DNA of 64,000 bases from Antedon mediterranea. Lineage: Eukaryota; Echinodermata; Crinoidea; Comatulida; Antedonidae. A program made the translations under genes and the position numbers. Positions 1-11,187 of the stretch are shown in pieces. Below the pieces are notes generated by a model. It made no database searches, was not told the DNA's origin, and saw only the letters and a program-made list of their open reading frames with translations. The stretch's first letter is position 1. Each line of letters opens with the position of its first letter. The DNA is taken from positions 19,900,501 through 19,964,500 of the forward strand of contig NC_092672.1 in assembly GCF_964355755.1 (NCBI RefSeq). The letters are read 5' to 3'.

Positions 1-162
1 CATTATTACATAACACTGTTGCATAATAGTTTTGAATGTCAACGACAAAACTTATACATACACGTCTGTTCCCAGTGTAGATAATAAAACAATAAATATT
101 TCTGGAGATTTATTATCAAACCACTAGAAACTTTGACATGTTTTAGGTACTGAATGCATTGA

Positions 163-1748
163 CAACTAGAAAGCCACTCCGAGAGGGCATACCTCCGCCT
201 ACTGTAAAATTCTCCTACATAAGATTTCTCCGGTAAAAAAAAAATAAATATATATATTTGTGTGTGTCTTAATGCTCTTTGTGATTTAGGCTAATTTCAT
301 TACAAGCATGTGTATGCTAGTTTGGTGTAATGGTTAATATGTAACAAGCCTTTCAATTAACAATAGCTTCAGTTGACTAACAATAGAACAGCAACGCGAA
401 AATCAAACGAGTGAATTTGAAAAGAAATAGGTTTTTTAAACTACTCGCATCAAAAAACGTGCACATTAAATCAAATTATGTTTTAAAATTACAAATCAAA
501 AATTATAATTCTTGCCTCTTGTTCAAAAATGAAGTTTTTTGGACAAGTAATTCTCGAGAAAATGAAATTTCAGTTTACTTGTTACTTTAAGACTGCTCGC
601 CGGCTTTTGAAAAATTCTGTCCTATCTTTTAACACTATCAGGTCTAAAAAAGTATACTAAAAAGTGGTCCAGAATTGGGACTGTGGTCCCAAATGGTCCC
701 AAAATTTAATGAAATGGTCCTTGACCACATATCTATCTGTCTATTTATTTTGGTAAAGATCTTGTAATTACTTTTTGAGTAATCCTGCTAACAAACAAAC
801 AAATGAAAGCACTCAGAAACTGAGTGAAGTACTTGGCAAAATATATATCCACTGACTGGGAGCATGTTGAAAGATACAATTTTTGCTTTAGGTATTATCT
901 TTACATGGTTAAAATACTGATAAGGTTAATAATTTGTTTAAATAATTTTTAATGCAAACAATTCCGGCATTGCAACAATGACCTTTCTAAAATAAAGTTT
1001 GACCAGATTAATGGCCGAGGAGTGTCTTGAAGCTGTACCGATTTGCGGCGCCTCTGCCTTAACCCATGTAGTAATATATCAATTTACCTGAAAATCAATA
1101 GGCATGTTCTGTAAGTATATACCTGATGAAATAAGGAAGGACACACGCTGGTGCTAACAAAACTACTTATCAACTTACAATAGTTTAATTTGAATAACAA
1201 TAGAACAGCAACACCAAAAACAAACTGGTGAATTTGAAAAGAAATAGGTTTTTTTAAACTACTCGTATAAAAAAGCTGGTACACTGAATCAACTTTTGTT
1301 TTAAAATTAAAAATCACAATTTATAACTCTTGCCTCTTGTACAAAAATGATGTTTTTTGGACAAGTAGTTCTCGAGAAAATGCAATTTCAGTACACTTGT
1401 TACTTTAAGACTGCTCGCCGGCTTTTGAAAATTGTCTCCTATCTTTTAACACTAGCCGGTCTGAAAATAATATCATTTTTGTTATTTGTGAAGTTATTAA
1501 TAAACCAATTTTGTTGATTTTCAATAGGCATGGTCTGACAATATATACCTATCTACACCCAAAAATTCAGAACGATAACTTGAACACTGTAGGCGCTATC
1601 GTGCTAACAAACAAACAAACAAACAAACATACAAACATACAAACATACATACAAACAAAGTGAATACTATACTTGGCAAAATTCTTTTTTGCCAAGTAAC
1701 AAACACACGCTACCGATTACATATACCTCCTTGGCGGAGGTAAATAAA
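163..1748 (-). repeat. Composite interspersed repeat, ends shared with 11188-11797
   Basis: The left end (CTAGAAAGCCACTCCGAGAG … ACCTCCGCCTACTGTAAAAT) is the reverse complement of the right end of 11188-11797. The right end (ACCTCCTTGGCGGAGGTAAA) is the reverse complement of that repeat's left end. So this is a longer, inverted relative of the same family. Inside are two direct copies of about 300 bp (357-660 and 1165-1470) and a short (ACAAACAT)n run near 1603-1658. No coding capacity is seen. Confidence 0.7.
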
Positions 1749-1765
1749 ACCATCAGAAGTTTATC

Positions 1766-2555
1766 ATGATAAAATCATACTACAACACTGTACTACAGTA
1801 CACAAGGGTGTTTTCAGGAAAGCTGGACATATTGTACAATAGTAATGAAACTATGTATTGGCATTTAAAACTATGCAAAAGATTGTTGTCAAATTGTAGT
1901 TACAAACAAATAGATGATAGAATGAAGATCCATTATGAGTGCAATCGTGTCAGGATAATGATGTGTCATTGTTTTATATCATTATACTGGCACATGGAGG
2001 TGAAGATCCATTTAATGGAATCTATCACTTTTATTTTAAAAGACAGAAACATTTCGTTAAAAAGCATAAAGAGGAAAACGAATCATGTAAAGTACCTTTT
2101 ATCAGTTGAGAAACGAAATACAATTATTAAAATTAGAGTATTCCTTCAAATAAACGCCACCATTCTCTCAAATAGAACACCATGTGGAATAAACGTCCCG
2201 CCACATGCATTTACACAATAATTGTATCACGTCAACACATTTCATTAACTACCATAATCTACAATTTACCAAGCATTTTGACATAATTTTATCACTTTTT
2301 GATATTAATTGTGCAGTATTTGTTTACATCTACAGTAGGTGGTATTTATTTGATTATACATGTTACCATATTATACCCCAAATAAAGATGCCTCCTTTAC
2401 CCCTAAAAACCATTTTTAACAATAAATGCCTGGGGCGTTTAATCGGATACATATGGCAAGTTACTTCTAGCATTCTGAAAAGAACTGTTGAGCTTAACGT
2501 TTCTATCTATTTTCTATTGTACAGCGCTTTGGTCACTTGGAAAAGCGCTATATAA
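1766..2555 (+). other. Two overlapping open frames of unknown nature
   Basis: Frames of 151 codons (1766-2221) and 116 codons (2205-2555) are open. They are mildly long for such A+T-rich DNA but have no recognised motif, splice context or homologue. The 3' part ends in GCGCTTTGG … AAAAGCGCTATATAAAT, a sequence type often found at 3' ends of LINE/SINE elements, so an old transposon relic is the likeliest reading. Confidence 0.25.
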
Positions 2556-2739
2556 ATCCAAAATTAATTCGGGGACAGCAACAACTAGTACTTGAAATTA
2601 AAACAATTTAAAGTATCAGTTATTGCATAACATTACTGTCTAAGGATAAGTTGTGTAGATATGTTTTTTGTTTGCAACATTAGTAAGAGTATTTCTGTTC
2701 ATCTTCTAACCACATTTTCTATTACAATGAATGTAAATA

Positions 2740-3250
2740 TGTATATTTCGAACAATTTGATACCAAATTTAAGTTTCTACGACCTGTACTTACAGAGATA
2801 TGAAGATGTCCTGGTATGTGGGTCAAAGGTCAGAAATGGCATTTCTTATCATTTTTGACTAAAATGCCCCATTAGATGGAATATAAATGCATGCCTTCTG
2901 AACATTTTGAGACCAAAATTGACTTGCTGCGACCAGTGGTTGCCGAGATAAAAGTACCTTTTTTTATTTGTTCAAATAACCCTTGACCTTGATCCTTTGA
3001 CCTTTTGTAACATTTTTCTAAATGTGTAACAAATAACAAAACATATATTTCGAACAATTTAAAACCAAATTCAAGTGTCTACGACCAGTAGTTACGGAGA
3101 TACATACATGCCCTGGGTTGTGGGTCAAAGGTCATAAATGGCATTTCCGGTCATTTTTTACTAAAATGTCCCATTAGACTGAATATAAATGTATACCTTC
3201 TGATTAATTTAAGACCAAAATTACCTCGTTGTGACCGAAGGTTTTTGAGA
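2740..3250. repeat. Tandem direct repeat, two ~300-bp units
   Basis: The segment starting ATATTTCGAACAATTTGATA near 2742 recurs near 3044 with the same order of landmarks: GTGGGTCAAAGGTCA, AATGGCATTTC and CCCATTAGA. Spacing is about 302 bp, identity roughly 80 percent by eye. TGACCTTTGACC-like words recur within it. Similar sequence near 11380-11540 suggests a dispersed family. Confidence 0.65.
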
Positions 3251-3430
3251 TTTAAGGACATATTTATGTTTGGTCTTATGACCTTTCACCTTGACCTTTT
3301 GACTTTTCGCCACATTTTCAAAATGTGTAACCAAGCCAAATATGATTGTTTGACCACCCTAAACCAATTTCTGAAGTCAAATTCTCTGGACCTCAAAGTG
3401 CATACGAAAGTTGATCTAGCTACTAGAGTA

Positions 3431-4185
3431 GTAGGTCTGTCAGTCTTTTAAACATTTAACAGGTTAGATCTGATATACCAATTGATTTCTGTAGGTCTTT
3501 CAGTCTTTTAAACATGTAACAGGTTAGATCTGATATACCAATTGATTCCTGTAGGTCTGTCAATCTTTTAAACATGTAACACATTATATCTGATATCAAT
3601 TGATTTCTGTAGGTCTGTCAGTCTTTTAAACATGTAACAGGTTAGATCTGATATACCAATTGATTTCTGTAGATCTGTCAGTCTTTTAAACATTTTACAG
3701 GTTAGATCTGATATATCAATTGATTTCTGTAGGTCTGTCAGTCTTTTAAACATTTAACAGGTTAGATCTGATATACCAATTGATTTCTGTAGGTCTGTTA
3801 GTCTTTTAGACATTTAACAGGTTGGATCTGATATACCAATTGATTTCTGTAGGTCTGTTAGTCTTTTAGACATTTAACAGGTTAAATCTGATATACCAAT
3901 TGATTTCTGTAGGTCTGTCAGTCTTTTTTTATTATGATAACAGGTTAGATCTGATATACCAATTGATTTCTGTAGGTCTGTCAGTCTTTTAAACATGTAA
4001 CAGGTTAGATCTGATATACCAATTGATTCCTGTAGGTCTGTCAGTCTTTTAAACATGTAACAGGTTAGAGCTGATATACCAATTGATTTCTGTAGGTCTG
4101 TCAGTCTTTTAAACAGGTAACAGGTTAGATCTACCAACAGACCTACAGAAATCAATTGGTATACTAGATCTAATGTGTTAAATGT
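3431..4185. repeat. ~60-bp minisatellite, about 12 units, ending in an inverted unit
   Basis: The units read GTAGGTCTGTCAGTCTTTTA, AACATGTAACAGGTTAGATC, TGATATACCAATTGATTTCT. They start at 3431, 3491, 3551, 3609 and so on, with a few substitutions and small length changes. At 4139-4185 the array ends in a partial unit in the opposite orientation (AGACCTACAGAAATCAATTG), making a hairpin with the last direct unit. Minus-strand frames through the array are only the repeat translated. Confidence 0.92.
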
Positions 4186-4832
4186 TTTATTATTTTTTCT
4201 GTCTAAACTTGCAGTCCTGTAGTTACCATACTGAGAATTTTCCTCAAATGTGTAGTAATTAAATTAAAATACTATTTATTTTTTTGGCCTAAAATAGTAA
4301 TTATTGCTAATAAAAACTAACCTGAGCTTGTTTCCCTCTAGTACTAGGTTAGGGGTTTTATAGAAATTTAATAACAGAATTCTAAAAGAAATTCCACAGA
4401 GTATTGTAAATTGTACAAGTGCATAGACCGTGAAAAAGTTGTTGTGACATCATAGCCAAATTCAATAAGCATATTATGTGAATGAACACTAAATATGAAA
4501 ATAGACTGTAAGTGTGTAAGGAGTGGTAGGCAGTTGGTGCTACAAATTGGTTGAATTTTGAGTTAATTGGTAAAGTGAGTATAGTTATCAAGATTTCAAG
4601 TCCAAGTTGAGTCCATAATTTGTCAGTTTGCACTGTAGTTCATATTAAAGCAACAAATACTACCCTAACTATTTTCAGATCAATTTATTTACAAATCTGA
4701 TTTGTAATTTACAGTGCAGCATGGAAGGATGATAAATAAAATGAATGAAAATAAACACTGAAATATTGTTTGGATCATAGTGCAAACAATTTTGGTAAAT
4801 GTAAAAATGACAATTGTGGAAAGGGGGTTAAA

Positions 4833-5187
4833 GGCCCATTTACACAAGGGCAATAACGATTGACAATAAAAAGATAAATATGAATTTTTATTTTCAAAAA
4901 GAAAAGAATTAAAAAAAGTTTTCATCCTAGAACTGGATTATCATCTATGCTGCCTCTAATGAAAATAATATTTCCACACGTCCAATCAAATGACGTCATG
5001 ATTTAATAGTAAGAGCAATAATATCGGGACAATACAATGATTCTATTGTTTTTATTGATCATGATGTCATTTGATTAGATTTTTAAAAATACTTTTTTTA
5101 TCAGATACAGCATAAATGATTATCCTATAGTTCTAGAACGAAAACCGTTGTATCTATTTATCGTTATCGCCCTAGTGTAAATGGGCC
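4833..5187. mobile_element. 355-bp palindromic MITE flanked by TTAA
   Basis: The left end GGCCCATTTACACAAGGGCA and the right end (reverse complement GGCCCATTTACACTAGGGCG) form terminal inverted repeats. TTAA lies next to both ends. The pairing continues inward (for instance ATCCTAGAACTGGATTATCA against the 5120-5140 arm), so the whole element can fold back. It has no coding capacity. TTAA flanks fit piggyBac- or Kolobok-type mobilisation, though a 3-bp Harbinger-type site cannot be excluded. Confidence 0.85.
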
Positions 5188-5284
5188 TTAAGAGTATAGG
5201 AGGGGCAATTGCTTTCACCCCTAATTAGGAATGTCAGAGCCTAAAATCTGTGCAATCTCTAGGATTTATTGTTTTTTTATATAG

Positions 5285-5510
5285 TCACCATGCATACAGA
5301 TGTACGAAGCCAATTATATTTTGAAAGGAAATTCTAAATAATTGAACGAGAATGTATGAGTCAAATGTAAAATTGTCATATTAAACATTTTTTTGAACGG
5401 CAACTGATTCTATTTAAAAAATGCCGAGATTTAATTCATTTTACAATGCTGAAGTAATTTTTGTGTATTTCTTAAAACACATAAAACAGTTATGTTTTTT
5501 AATTTCTTTA
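5285..5510. repeat. Segment repeated on the far side of the satellite
   Basis: AAATGTAAAATTGTCATATT and GAAGTAATTTTTGTGTATTT … AACACATAAAAC … TTATGTTTTTTAA recur in the same order and orientation at about 11,878-11,965. The two lie on opposite sides of the 26-bp satellite, so this DNA was duplicated around the array. Confidence 0.7.
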
Positions 5511-5990
5511 CTTATAATGTAAGTAAGCAGTTTAAAGGGAATCCCAGAGTTCCACAGTACTTGTTACTTGACATTGGCTGGTGGTCTAGAGCTGTTTTTT
5601 AATCCTCTGAATAAAAACAGTACTAGTAAAATGTTTGGAATAATAGTGCAATTTCCTGACACATACAGATTCGATAATTCCTAAAATTTTCCAGCATTAG
5701 CCGAGTAAAGCGCAGGATTAGCTATATGCTATTGAGTTGGTGTGCACTCTATACAGTTGCGCCCTCCCCACTCCCCCTTTAACAAAATCCTCGATCCCCC
5801 CCTGGCATGCATTAATTTATTTATTAATAGTAAAAGCCAAAGTTTTTTTTCGAAATGCTTATTGGCTGATTCAGCAGCTGGTTATTTAATGTATACGTTT
5901 TAGTTTTACTTTGTTGTTTGTAGGTATAGTAATCATTTTGACATACTGTATATCATTTATTTCAATGGGTACATACAGCACAACTTCATT

Positions 5991-7051
5991 AACTGTATTA
6001 ATAGTTCATAGTACACAACTGTATTAATAGTTCATAGTACACAACTGTATTAATAGTTCATAGTACACAACTGTATTAATAGTTCATAGTACTCAACTGT
6101 ATTAATAGTTCATAGTACACAACTGTATTAATAGTTCATAGTACACAACTGTATTAATAGTTCATAGTACTCAACTGTATTAATAGTTCATAGTACTCAA
6201 CTGTATTAATAGTTCATAGTACACAACTGTATTAATAGTTCATAGTACACAACTGTATTAATAGTTCATAGTACTCAACTGTATTAATAGTTCATAGTAC
6301 ACAACTGTATTAATAGTTCATAGTACACAACTGTATTAATAGTTCATAGTACTCAACTGTATTAATAGTTCATAGTACTCAACTGTATTAATAGTTCATA
6401 GTACACAACTGTATTAATAGTTCATAGTACTCAACTGTATTAATAATTCATAGTACACAACTGTATTAATAGTTCATAGTACACAACTGTATTAATAGTT
6501 CATAGTACACAACTGTATTAATAGTTCATAGTACACAACTGTATTAATAGTTCATAGTACACAACTGTATTAATAGTTCATAGTACTCAACTGTATTAAT
6601 AGTTCATAGTACTCAACTGTATTAATAGTTCATAGTACTCAACTGTATTAATAATTCATAGTACACAACTGTATTAATAGTTCATAGTACACAACTGTAT
6701 TAATAGTTCATAGTACACAACTGTATTAATAGTTCATAGTACACAACTGTATTAATAGTTCATAGTACACAACTGTATTAATAGTTCATAGTACACAACT
6801 GTATTAATAGTTCATAGTACACAACTGTATTAATAGTTCATAGTACTCAACTGTATTAATAGTTCATAGTACTCAACTGTATTAATAGTTCATAGTACAC
6901 AACTGTATTAATAGTTCATAGTACTCAACTGTATTAATAATTCATAGTACACAACTGTATTAATAGTTCATAGTACACAACTGTATTAATAGTTCATAGT
7001 ACTCAACTGTATTAATAGTTCATACTGTAGTACTCAACTGTATTAATAATT
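5991..7051. repeat. 26-bp satellite array, left part (~41 units)
   Basis: The unit is AACTGTATTAATAGTTCATA plus GTACAC, repeated head to tail every 26 bp with near identity. Units differ mainly at one site (GTACAC or GTACTC) and occasionally AATAATT for AATAGTT; some carry a 5-bp insertion (CATACTGTAGTAC). Continuous direct repeats without spacers rule out a CRISPR-like array. The array is interrupted at 7051 by a transposon and resumes at 10,758. Confidence 0.97.
7043..7051. other. Left target-site duplication TTAATAATT
   Basis: Nine bases repeated directly at 10758-10766; in the uninterrupted satellite the word is present once per variant unit (…GTATTAATAATTCATAG…). It defines the left border of the Mutator-like element. 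Confidence 0.88.
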
Positions 7052-7065
7052 GGGTAGTAACAAAG

Positions 7066-7200
7066 TGCGAGGCAGCGAGGCACGCGAGGCAGGGAAGGCA
7101 TGCGAGGCAAGTCAGAAATTTATGCGAGGCATCGTTTTACCATCATCAAAAAATGCGAGGCATCATTTTATCATTTCTCAAAATTGCAAGGCAGGTAATC
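7066..7200. repeat. Subterminal GCGAGGCA motif cluster, left end
   Basis: About seven copies of GCGAGGCA or one-base variants occur in 135 bp, irregularly spaced and all in one orientation. The mirror-image cluster (TGCCTCGC) is at 10,610-10,745. Paired subterminal motif arrays in DNA transposons are usually transposase binding sites; that role is inferred. Confidence 0.8.
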
Positions 7201-7224
7201 ACCGAAATTGAAGTAGCCTAGGCC

Positions 7225-8075
7225 TAGGCCCGCTAGGCTAGTTTCCTTTTGCACCTGCCTTGTATTTTAACCAACTTTATCCTGAATACCACAGCTTAGA
7301 ATTAGTAGGCCTACTTTAATGAAGAAAAATCACATAAAAGTAACAATACATCCATTAAATTGGTGATTTTACAGACGTTGTTTTTCTCGCATTTCGCACA
7401 CTCAATGTTCAATATTTTGGTTTCTATGGAACGCCAAAAGAGCAAAATTAATTAGAGGGCTAAAAACTCTGTGGAATCCATTTATATTTAACGCATTATT
7501 TGGTGAAAATCAAGTACAATTTCAATAGATTTTGTCACTGTCAGTAAGGAAAAATGTTACTGTTGATAATGTACACGGTTTCGTTAACCTTTTAAAGAAT
7601 AAAATAGAAAAATTCATCATAATATCCTTAGTAGGATGTCCTAGGTCTAGACTAGGTAGTGATGTTGATTTAGGATCGATTATTATTCTTTGAAGAAAAC
7701 AGAACAGTATCAGCAGTAACATATTACAACATTTTTATTGACAAATTAACAAATATATTGAAATAAAACGTGTTTTTCACCAATAAATGCATGAGAAATT
7801 GACGCATTCCACTGAGTTTTAGTCCTCTATTATCGTTGCTCTTTTGGCGCTCCATAGAAACAAAAATATTGAACATTGAATAAGTGAAATTCGCGAACAG
7901 TGTGCGAGAAACACGCCTGTAAAATCATTAATTTATTAAGGATTTATTTGTTACTTTTTATGTGATTCTTTCATTAAAGTACTCATGAGGTATACTTCTA
8001 AGGTGTGGTATTCACACGATAAGGTTAGTTATCAAATTTGGAGTAAAAATACAAGCGAAGGAAACTAGCGCCACG
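7225..8075. repeat. Foldback (long inverted repeat) inside the transposon
   Basis: The left arm (~7225-7510: GCTAGTTTCCTT, GAATACCACA, ACTTTAATGAA, TCACATAAAAGTAAC, TTCAATATTTTGGTTTCTAT) pairs with the right arm (~7770-8075) in reverse order. The loop is near 7640 and contains its own palindrome, CCTAGGTCTAGACTAGG. Roughly 75-80 percent arm identity by eye. It may be a nested palindromic MITE or part of the host element's long TIR structure. Confidence 0.8.
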
Positions 8076-8416
8076 TTTATTAGTACGTACATGGACAACA
8101 ATAAATAAAAATCGTTCGTAATATACCTAGCTTACTAAAACAGGAATAGTGTATCATTATTAAATATTACACCAATTATTATTATATCAAAATTGATTAA
8201 ATTATTTTCTACATAGGCCTCTTATCTAGGTTAGGGCTAAGCATATTAAAAATTATTAGCTAAAGTTTAATTTTAGGCCTAGTATTACAATTGTCGGACG
8301 TAAGTCTTTTTTCACACGCGCTCCAGAATTCTGTCGCAATTTTTTTCTTTGCGGCATGTTATTGGATCGGCATATCAGTTACCTTTTATTCACCGCCAGT
8401 TATTGAACTTGTCCTG

Positions 8417-10046
8417 GGGTCTGTTTCTGCTGCATAACGCAATTTAACCGGTTATTTTAAAATAGATTAAAAATAGATAACAATAACAAGACCGCGTTTC
8501 TGCTCAATTTGTGCTCCGAAATAACCGGTTAAATCTATGGGTGGTCGTCGACCAAAACGTCATCATTACCCAAAATGCAATACACTCAGACGGAAGTAGA
8601 AGTTGGCTGTTTGTTTACATCGACGTCGTGAGTACACACGTGTGTATTATATCGCCGAACATCTCACTCAAACATGTTAAAAAAATAAAATGTTGTCTCC
8701 AGGTCTACAAGTTTTGTTTTTTGTAAAGCCTACTTACATCGCTAATAAAATTAATTCTCATGGCGCCTTCAATAACATGATGGGGAGGGTCGTGCAGCGC
8801 CCGATCGCCTAAACTAGGATAATTTTTATCCTCAACAAAGGCGATGACATACGGCCCTTCCCACGTGAACGACTGTTGTCTTTCGCGAGCGCGGTCCTAC
8901 AAAACACCAAACGGAAACAAAAACGAGACTCAGAATGTTGCAATACTTACCAAACGAGAGTAGATAATTGTTAATTAATTATGAAAACCCAACTTTTATA
9001 GCAAAAATCGTCCGAATTTATGTTAAAAATGATGAGTTTAGCCACAAAAACTTAAATCAAACGAGAGTATCCAAGTCATAGAATATCGCACGCATATAGT
9101 GCCTTTAATAAAATAATGAGTATTGAACATTATTTCGTATATTTATGTACTAACATAAATAATAACACATTTCTATGCTTAATAAAATCATATTTAATAT
9201 ATTATCAAAGGCTCTGATTACCTTTGTTTTCGGTCGATGTGATGTTTTTCTAAAAAATTATATTATGTAAAACGATCAAAGTAAGAATGTTCATTGTTCT
9301 CCTATTAAAGGCACTAAAGGCATGCCATAAATACGCTCGTTTGGATTAAGTTTTTGTTGCTAAATTCATCGTTTATAACATAAATTCGGATGATTTTTGC
9401 TATAAAATTTGGGTTTTCATAATTAATTAACCATTATCTACTATCGTTTGGTAGGTATTTGCAACATTCTGAGTTCCTTTTGTTTCCGTTTTGGTGTTTA
9501 TATAGGAGACCATCCATACCCTTCGCGAGCGTGTACTAACGCCTCAAATTGCTTAGCTTGGGTAGTCCCCGGAACTCCACCCCAAACTCCTCTTTTACTT
9601 TCGCAAAAATGCTCTTATTTATTATCTGTGATTCTTTTATATTCCCTGCCATCCTTCCCCGTACTTTCTCTCCCCCCACAACTGAATAACATATCTTGTG
9701 ATTTCATTCATCCACATACATGTTCACTTCTTCGTTCGACTGTCAAAACCACGAGGAAAACACACATCGTATGCGACGGTATCTGACCCGGGGTCACAAC
9801 TGTCAATCAAATAACCGTTATTTCGTGTTGCAGCTAAGAATTGCTCAGCGATAACCGGTTAAACGGCGTTCTAACACCGATTTAAATTGGTGTTTTTAAC
9901 CGGTTATTTTGCGCTGCCTTTTAACCGGTTACCACAAATGTGTCCTGTTTCTGCTGCCAAGAAAATGGAGTTAATTTATTCACACTGATTTTAATTTATT
10001 CACACCGATTTTAACCGGTTATTTTCTATGCAGCAGAAACAGGCCC
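8417..10046. mobile_element. Nested TIR element, 1630 bp, 3-bp target duplication CTG
   Basis: The left end GGGTCTGTTTCTGCTGCATA and right end (reverse complement GGGCCTGTTTCTGCTGCATA) are 19/20 identical. CTG flanks both ends (8414-8416 and 10047-10049). Several copies of the palindrome TAACCGGTTA lie near both ends (8446-8535 and 9859-10020). No transposase frame was found. Three-base duplications fit PIF/Harbinger-like elements, but CTG is not the usual TWA target, so the class is left open. Confidence 0.78.
8895..9510. repeat. Inner palindrome within the nested element
   Basis: The left arm (~8899-9125) with CAAAACACCAAACGGAAACA, TAATTAATTATGAAAACCCA and ATAGCAAAAATCGTCCGAAT pairs with the right arm (~9285-9505), where the same words appear reversed. 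The loop is ~160 bp. It lies inside 8417-10046, giving three levels of nested inverted structure. Confidence 0.82.
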
Positions 10047-10609
10047 CTGGCAATCGCTGTTCACCTTATTTGTGAGAGAGGTACACGTGTTGTTCCTAGA
10101 GAATGGAATGTCAAAAATGTCTTTGGCACGCCGCTCAGAGAGAAGTCTGTGCGTTACTGCTGAAACCACGTGCTATAGTAGGGGAATGCACCACAATCAT
10201 CTGAGCTGAGGGCTGAATCATTCCGCTACCTGCTAAATAGTAAAGAGGGATTTTCCATCTCTCGGGTCTACCGGATCTAGGCGCAGGGGCGTGACAAAAT
10301 ATTATTTTCACTCTGCTATGTTCGAGAGACATGTGAGTGAACACGCTCGAAATGCCAACAAACATTGCAGTCATTTGATGAGTGTGTCGCTATAACAATT
10401 ATTGTTTATCGAAAGTTGAAGACTGTCGTTCAGATTTTTGAACCGTAGTTTGGGCACTTTTGTAAAAGTAAAATTTGACACGATATGACTTGAATGAAAA
10501 AACAATCGTTACATAAAAATAAACAACATGATGAGTGTATACACGAATCTATTTAGATACGCTTGTATCGATTGATTATTAGGCCTATAATATAGCATAA
10601 TAGCACGTT

Positions 10610-10745
10610 AAGATATGCCTCGCACCTTTTTGAAATTGTAAACTATATGCCTCGCATGCCTCGCACTTTTGGAAATGATAAAATGATGCCTCGCACAAAT
10701 ATTTGGCATGCCTCGCATACCTCGCGTGCCTCGCTGCCTCGCACT
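10610..10745. repeat. Subterminal TGCCTCGC motif cluster, right end
   Basis: About nine copies of TGCCTCGC or close variants sit in the right terminal 140 bp, inverted relative to the left cluster. A minus-strand open frame through it has repeated CEA/ARHA residues, which is the motif translated and not a gene. Confidence 0.8.
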
Positions 10746-10757
10746 TTGTCAACACTC

Positions 10758-10766
10758 TTAATAATT
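10758..10766. other. Right target-site duplication TTAATAATT
   Basis: Matches 7043-7051 exactly. Joining left flank to right flank after removing one copy restores a perfect 26-bp satellite unit. Confidence 0.88.
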
Positions 10767-11040
10767 CATAGTACACAACTGTATTAATAGTTCATAGTAC
10801 TCAACTGTATTAATAGTTCATAGTACTCAACTGTATTAATAGTTCATACTGTAGTACTCAACTGTATTAATAGTTCATACTGTAGTACTCAACTGTATTA
10901 ATAGTTCATAGTACACAACTGTATTAATAGTTCATAGTACACAACTGTATTAATAGTTCATAGTACACAACTGTATTAATAGTTCATAGTACACAACTGT
11001 ATTAATAGTTCATAGTACACAACTGTATTAATAATTCATT
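10758..11040. repeat. 26-bp satellite array, right part (~11 units)
   Basis: The same unit as at 5991-7051 resumes directly after the transposon end, starting with the duplicated TTAATAATT. Two units near 10,846-10,885 carry the CATACTGTAGTAC length variant also seen at 7021, next to the left breakpoint. The two parts were one array before the insertion. Confidence 0.96.
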
Positions 11041-11187
11041 ATGATCATTTTCTTTGGTTTTGCCTGTAAACATTCAGTTGGTTTGGTTTTGTCTTGTCTC
11101 TGATTATTAACTACTAATGCCTTGTTTAATAATGGATTTGTTCAATACCTAATTACATAGAGTAAGAAAATTACTGTTATCATCTTT

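Larger units (their letters stand above)
7052..10757. mobile_element. Mutator-like non-autonomous transposon, 3706 bp, inside the satellite
   Basis: Ends are inverted repeats: GGGTAGTAACAAAGTGCGAG at left and GAGTGTTGACAAAGTGCGAG from the right end read inward. They continue as GCAGCGAGGCACGCGAGG on both sides. The flanks carry a perfect 9-bp direct repeat, TTAATAATT (7043-7051 and 10758-10766), which occurs once in an unbroken satellite unit. A 9-bp target duplication, G-rich termini and long TIRs fit the Mutator (MULE) superfamily. No transposase frame is visible; the interior is filled by other palindromic elements. Confidence 0.88.

Noticed and set aside
1766-2221. 151-codon plus-strand frame as a real gene
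   Set aside because: No domain, no exon borders, no similarity to known families, and a LINE-like 3' end follows. Kept only as an open frame of unknown nature.
3568-4155. Open frames with repeated FKRLTDLQKSIGISDLTC units
   Set aside because: They result from a minisatellite unit of about 60 bp, divisible by three; the reading is interrupted wherever the unit length changes.
5991-7051. Regular short direct repeats reminiscent of a CRISPR array
   Set aside because: Units follow each other without unique spacers, the genome is eukaryotic, and no cas-like gene is present. It is a satellite.
10585-10776. Minus-strand 63-codon open frame with repeated CEA/ARHA residues
   Set aside because: It is the translation of the TGCCTCGC motif array at the transposon end, not a gene.
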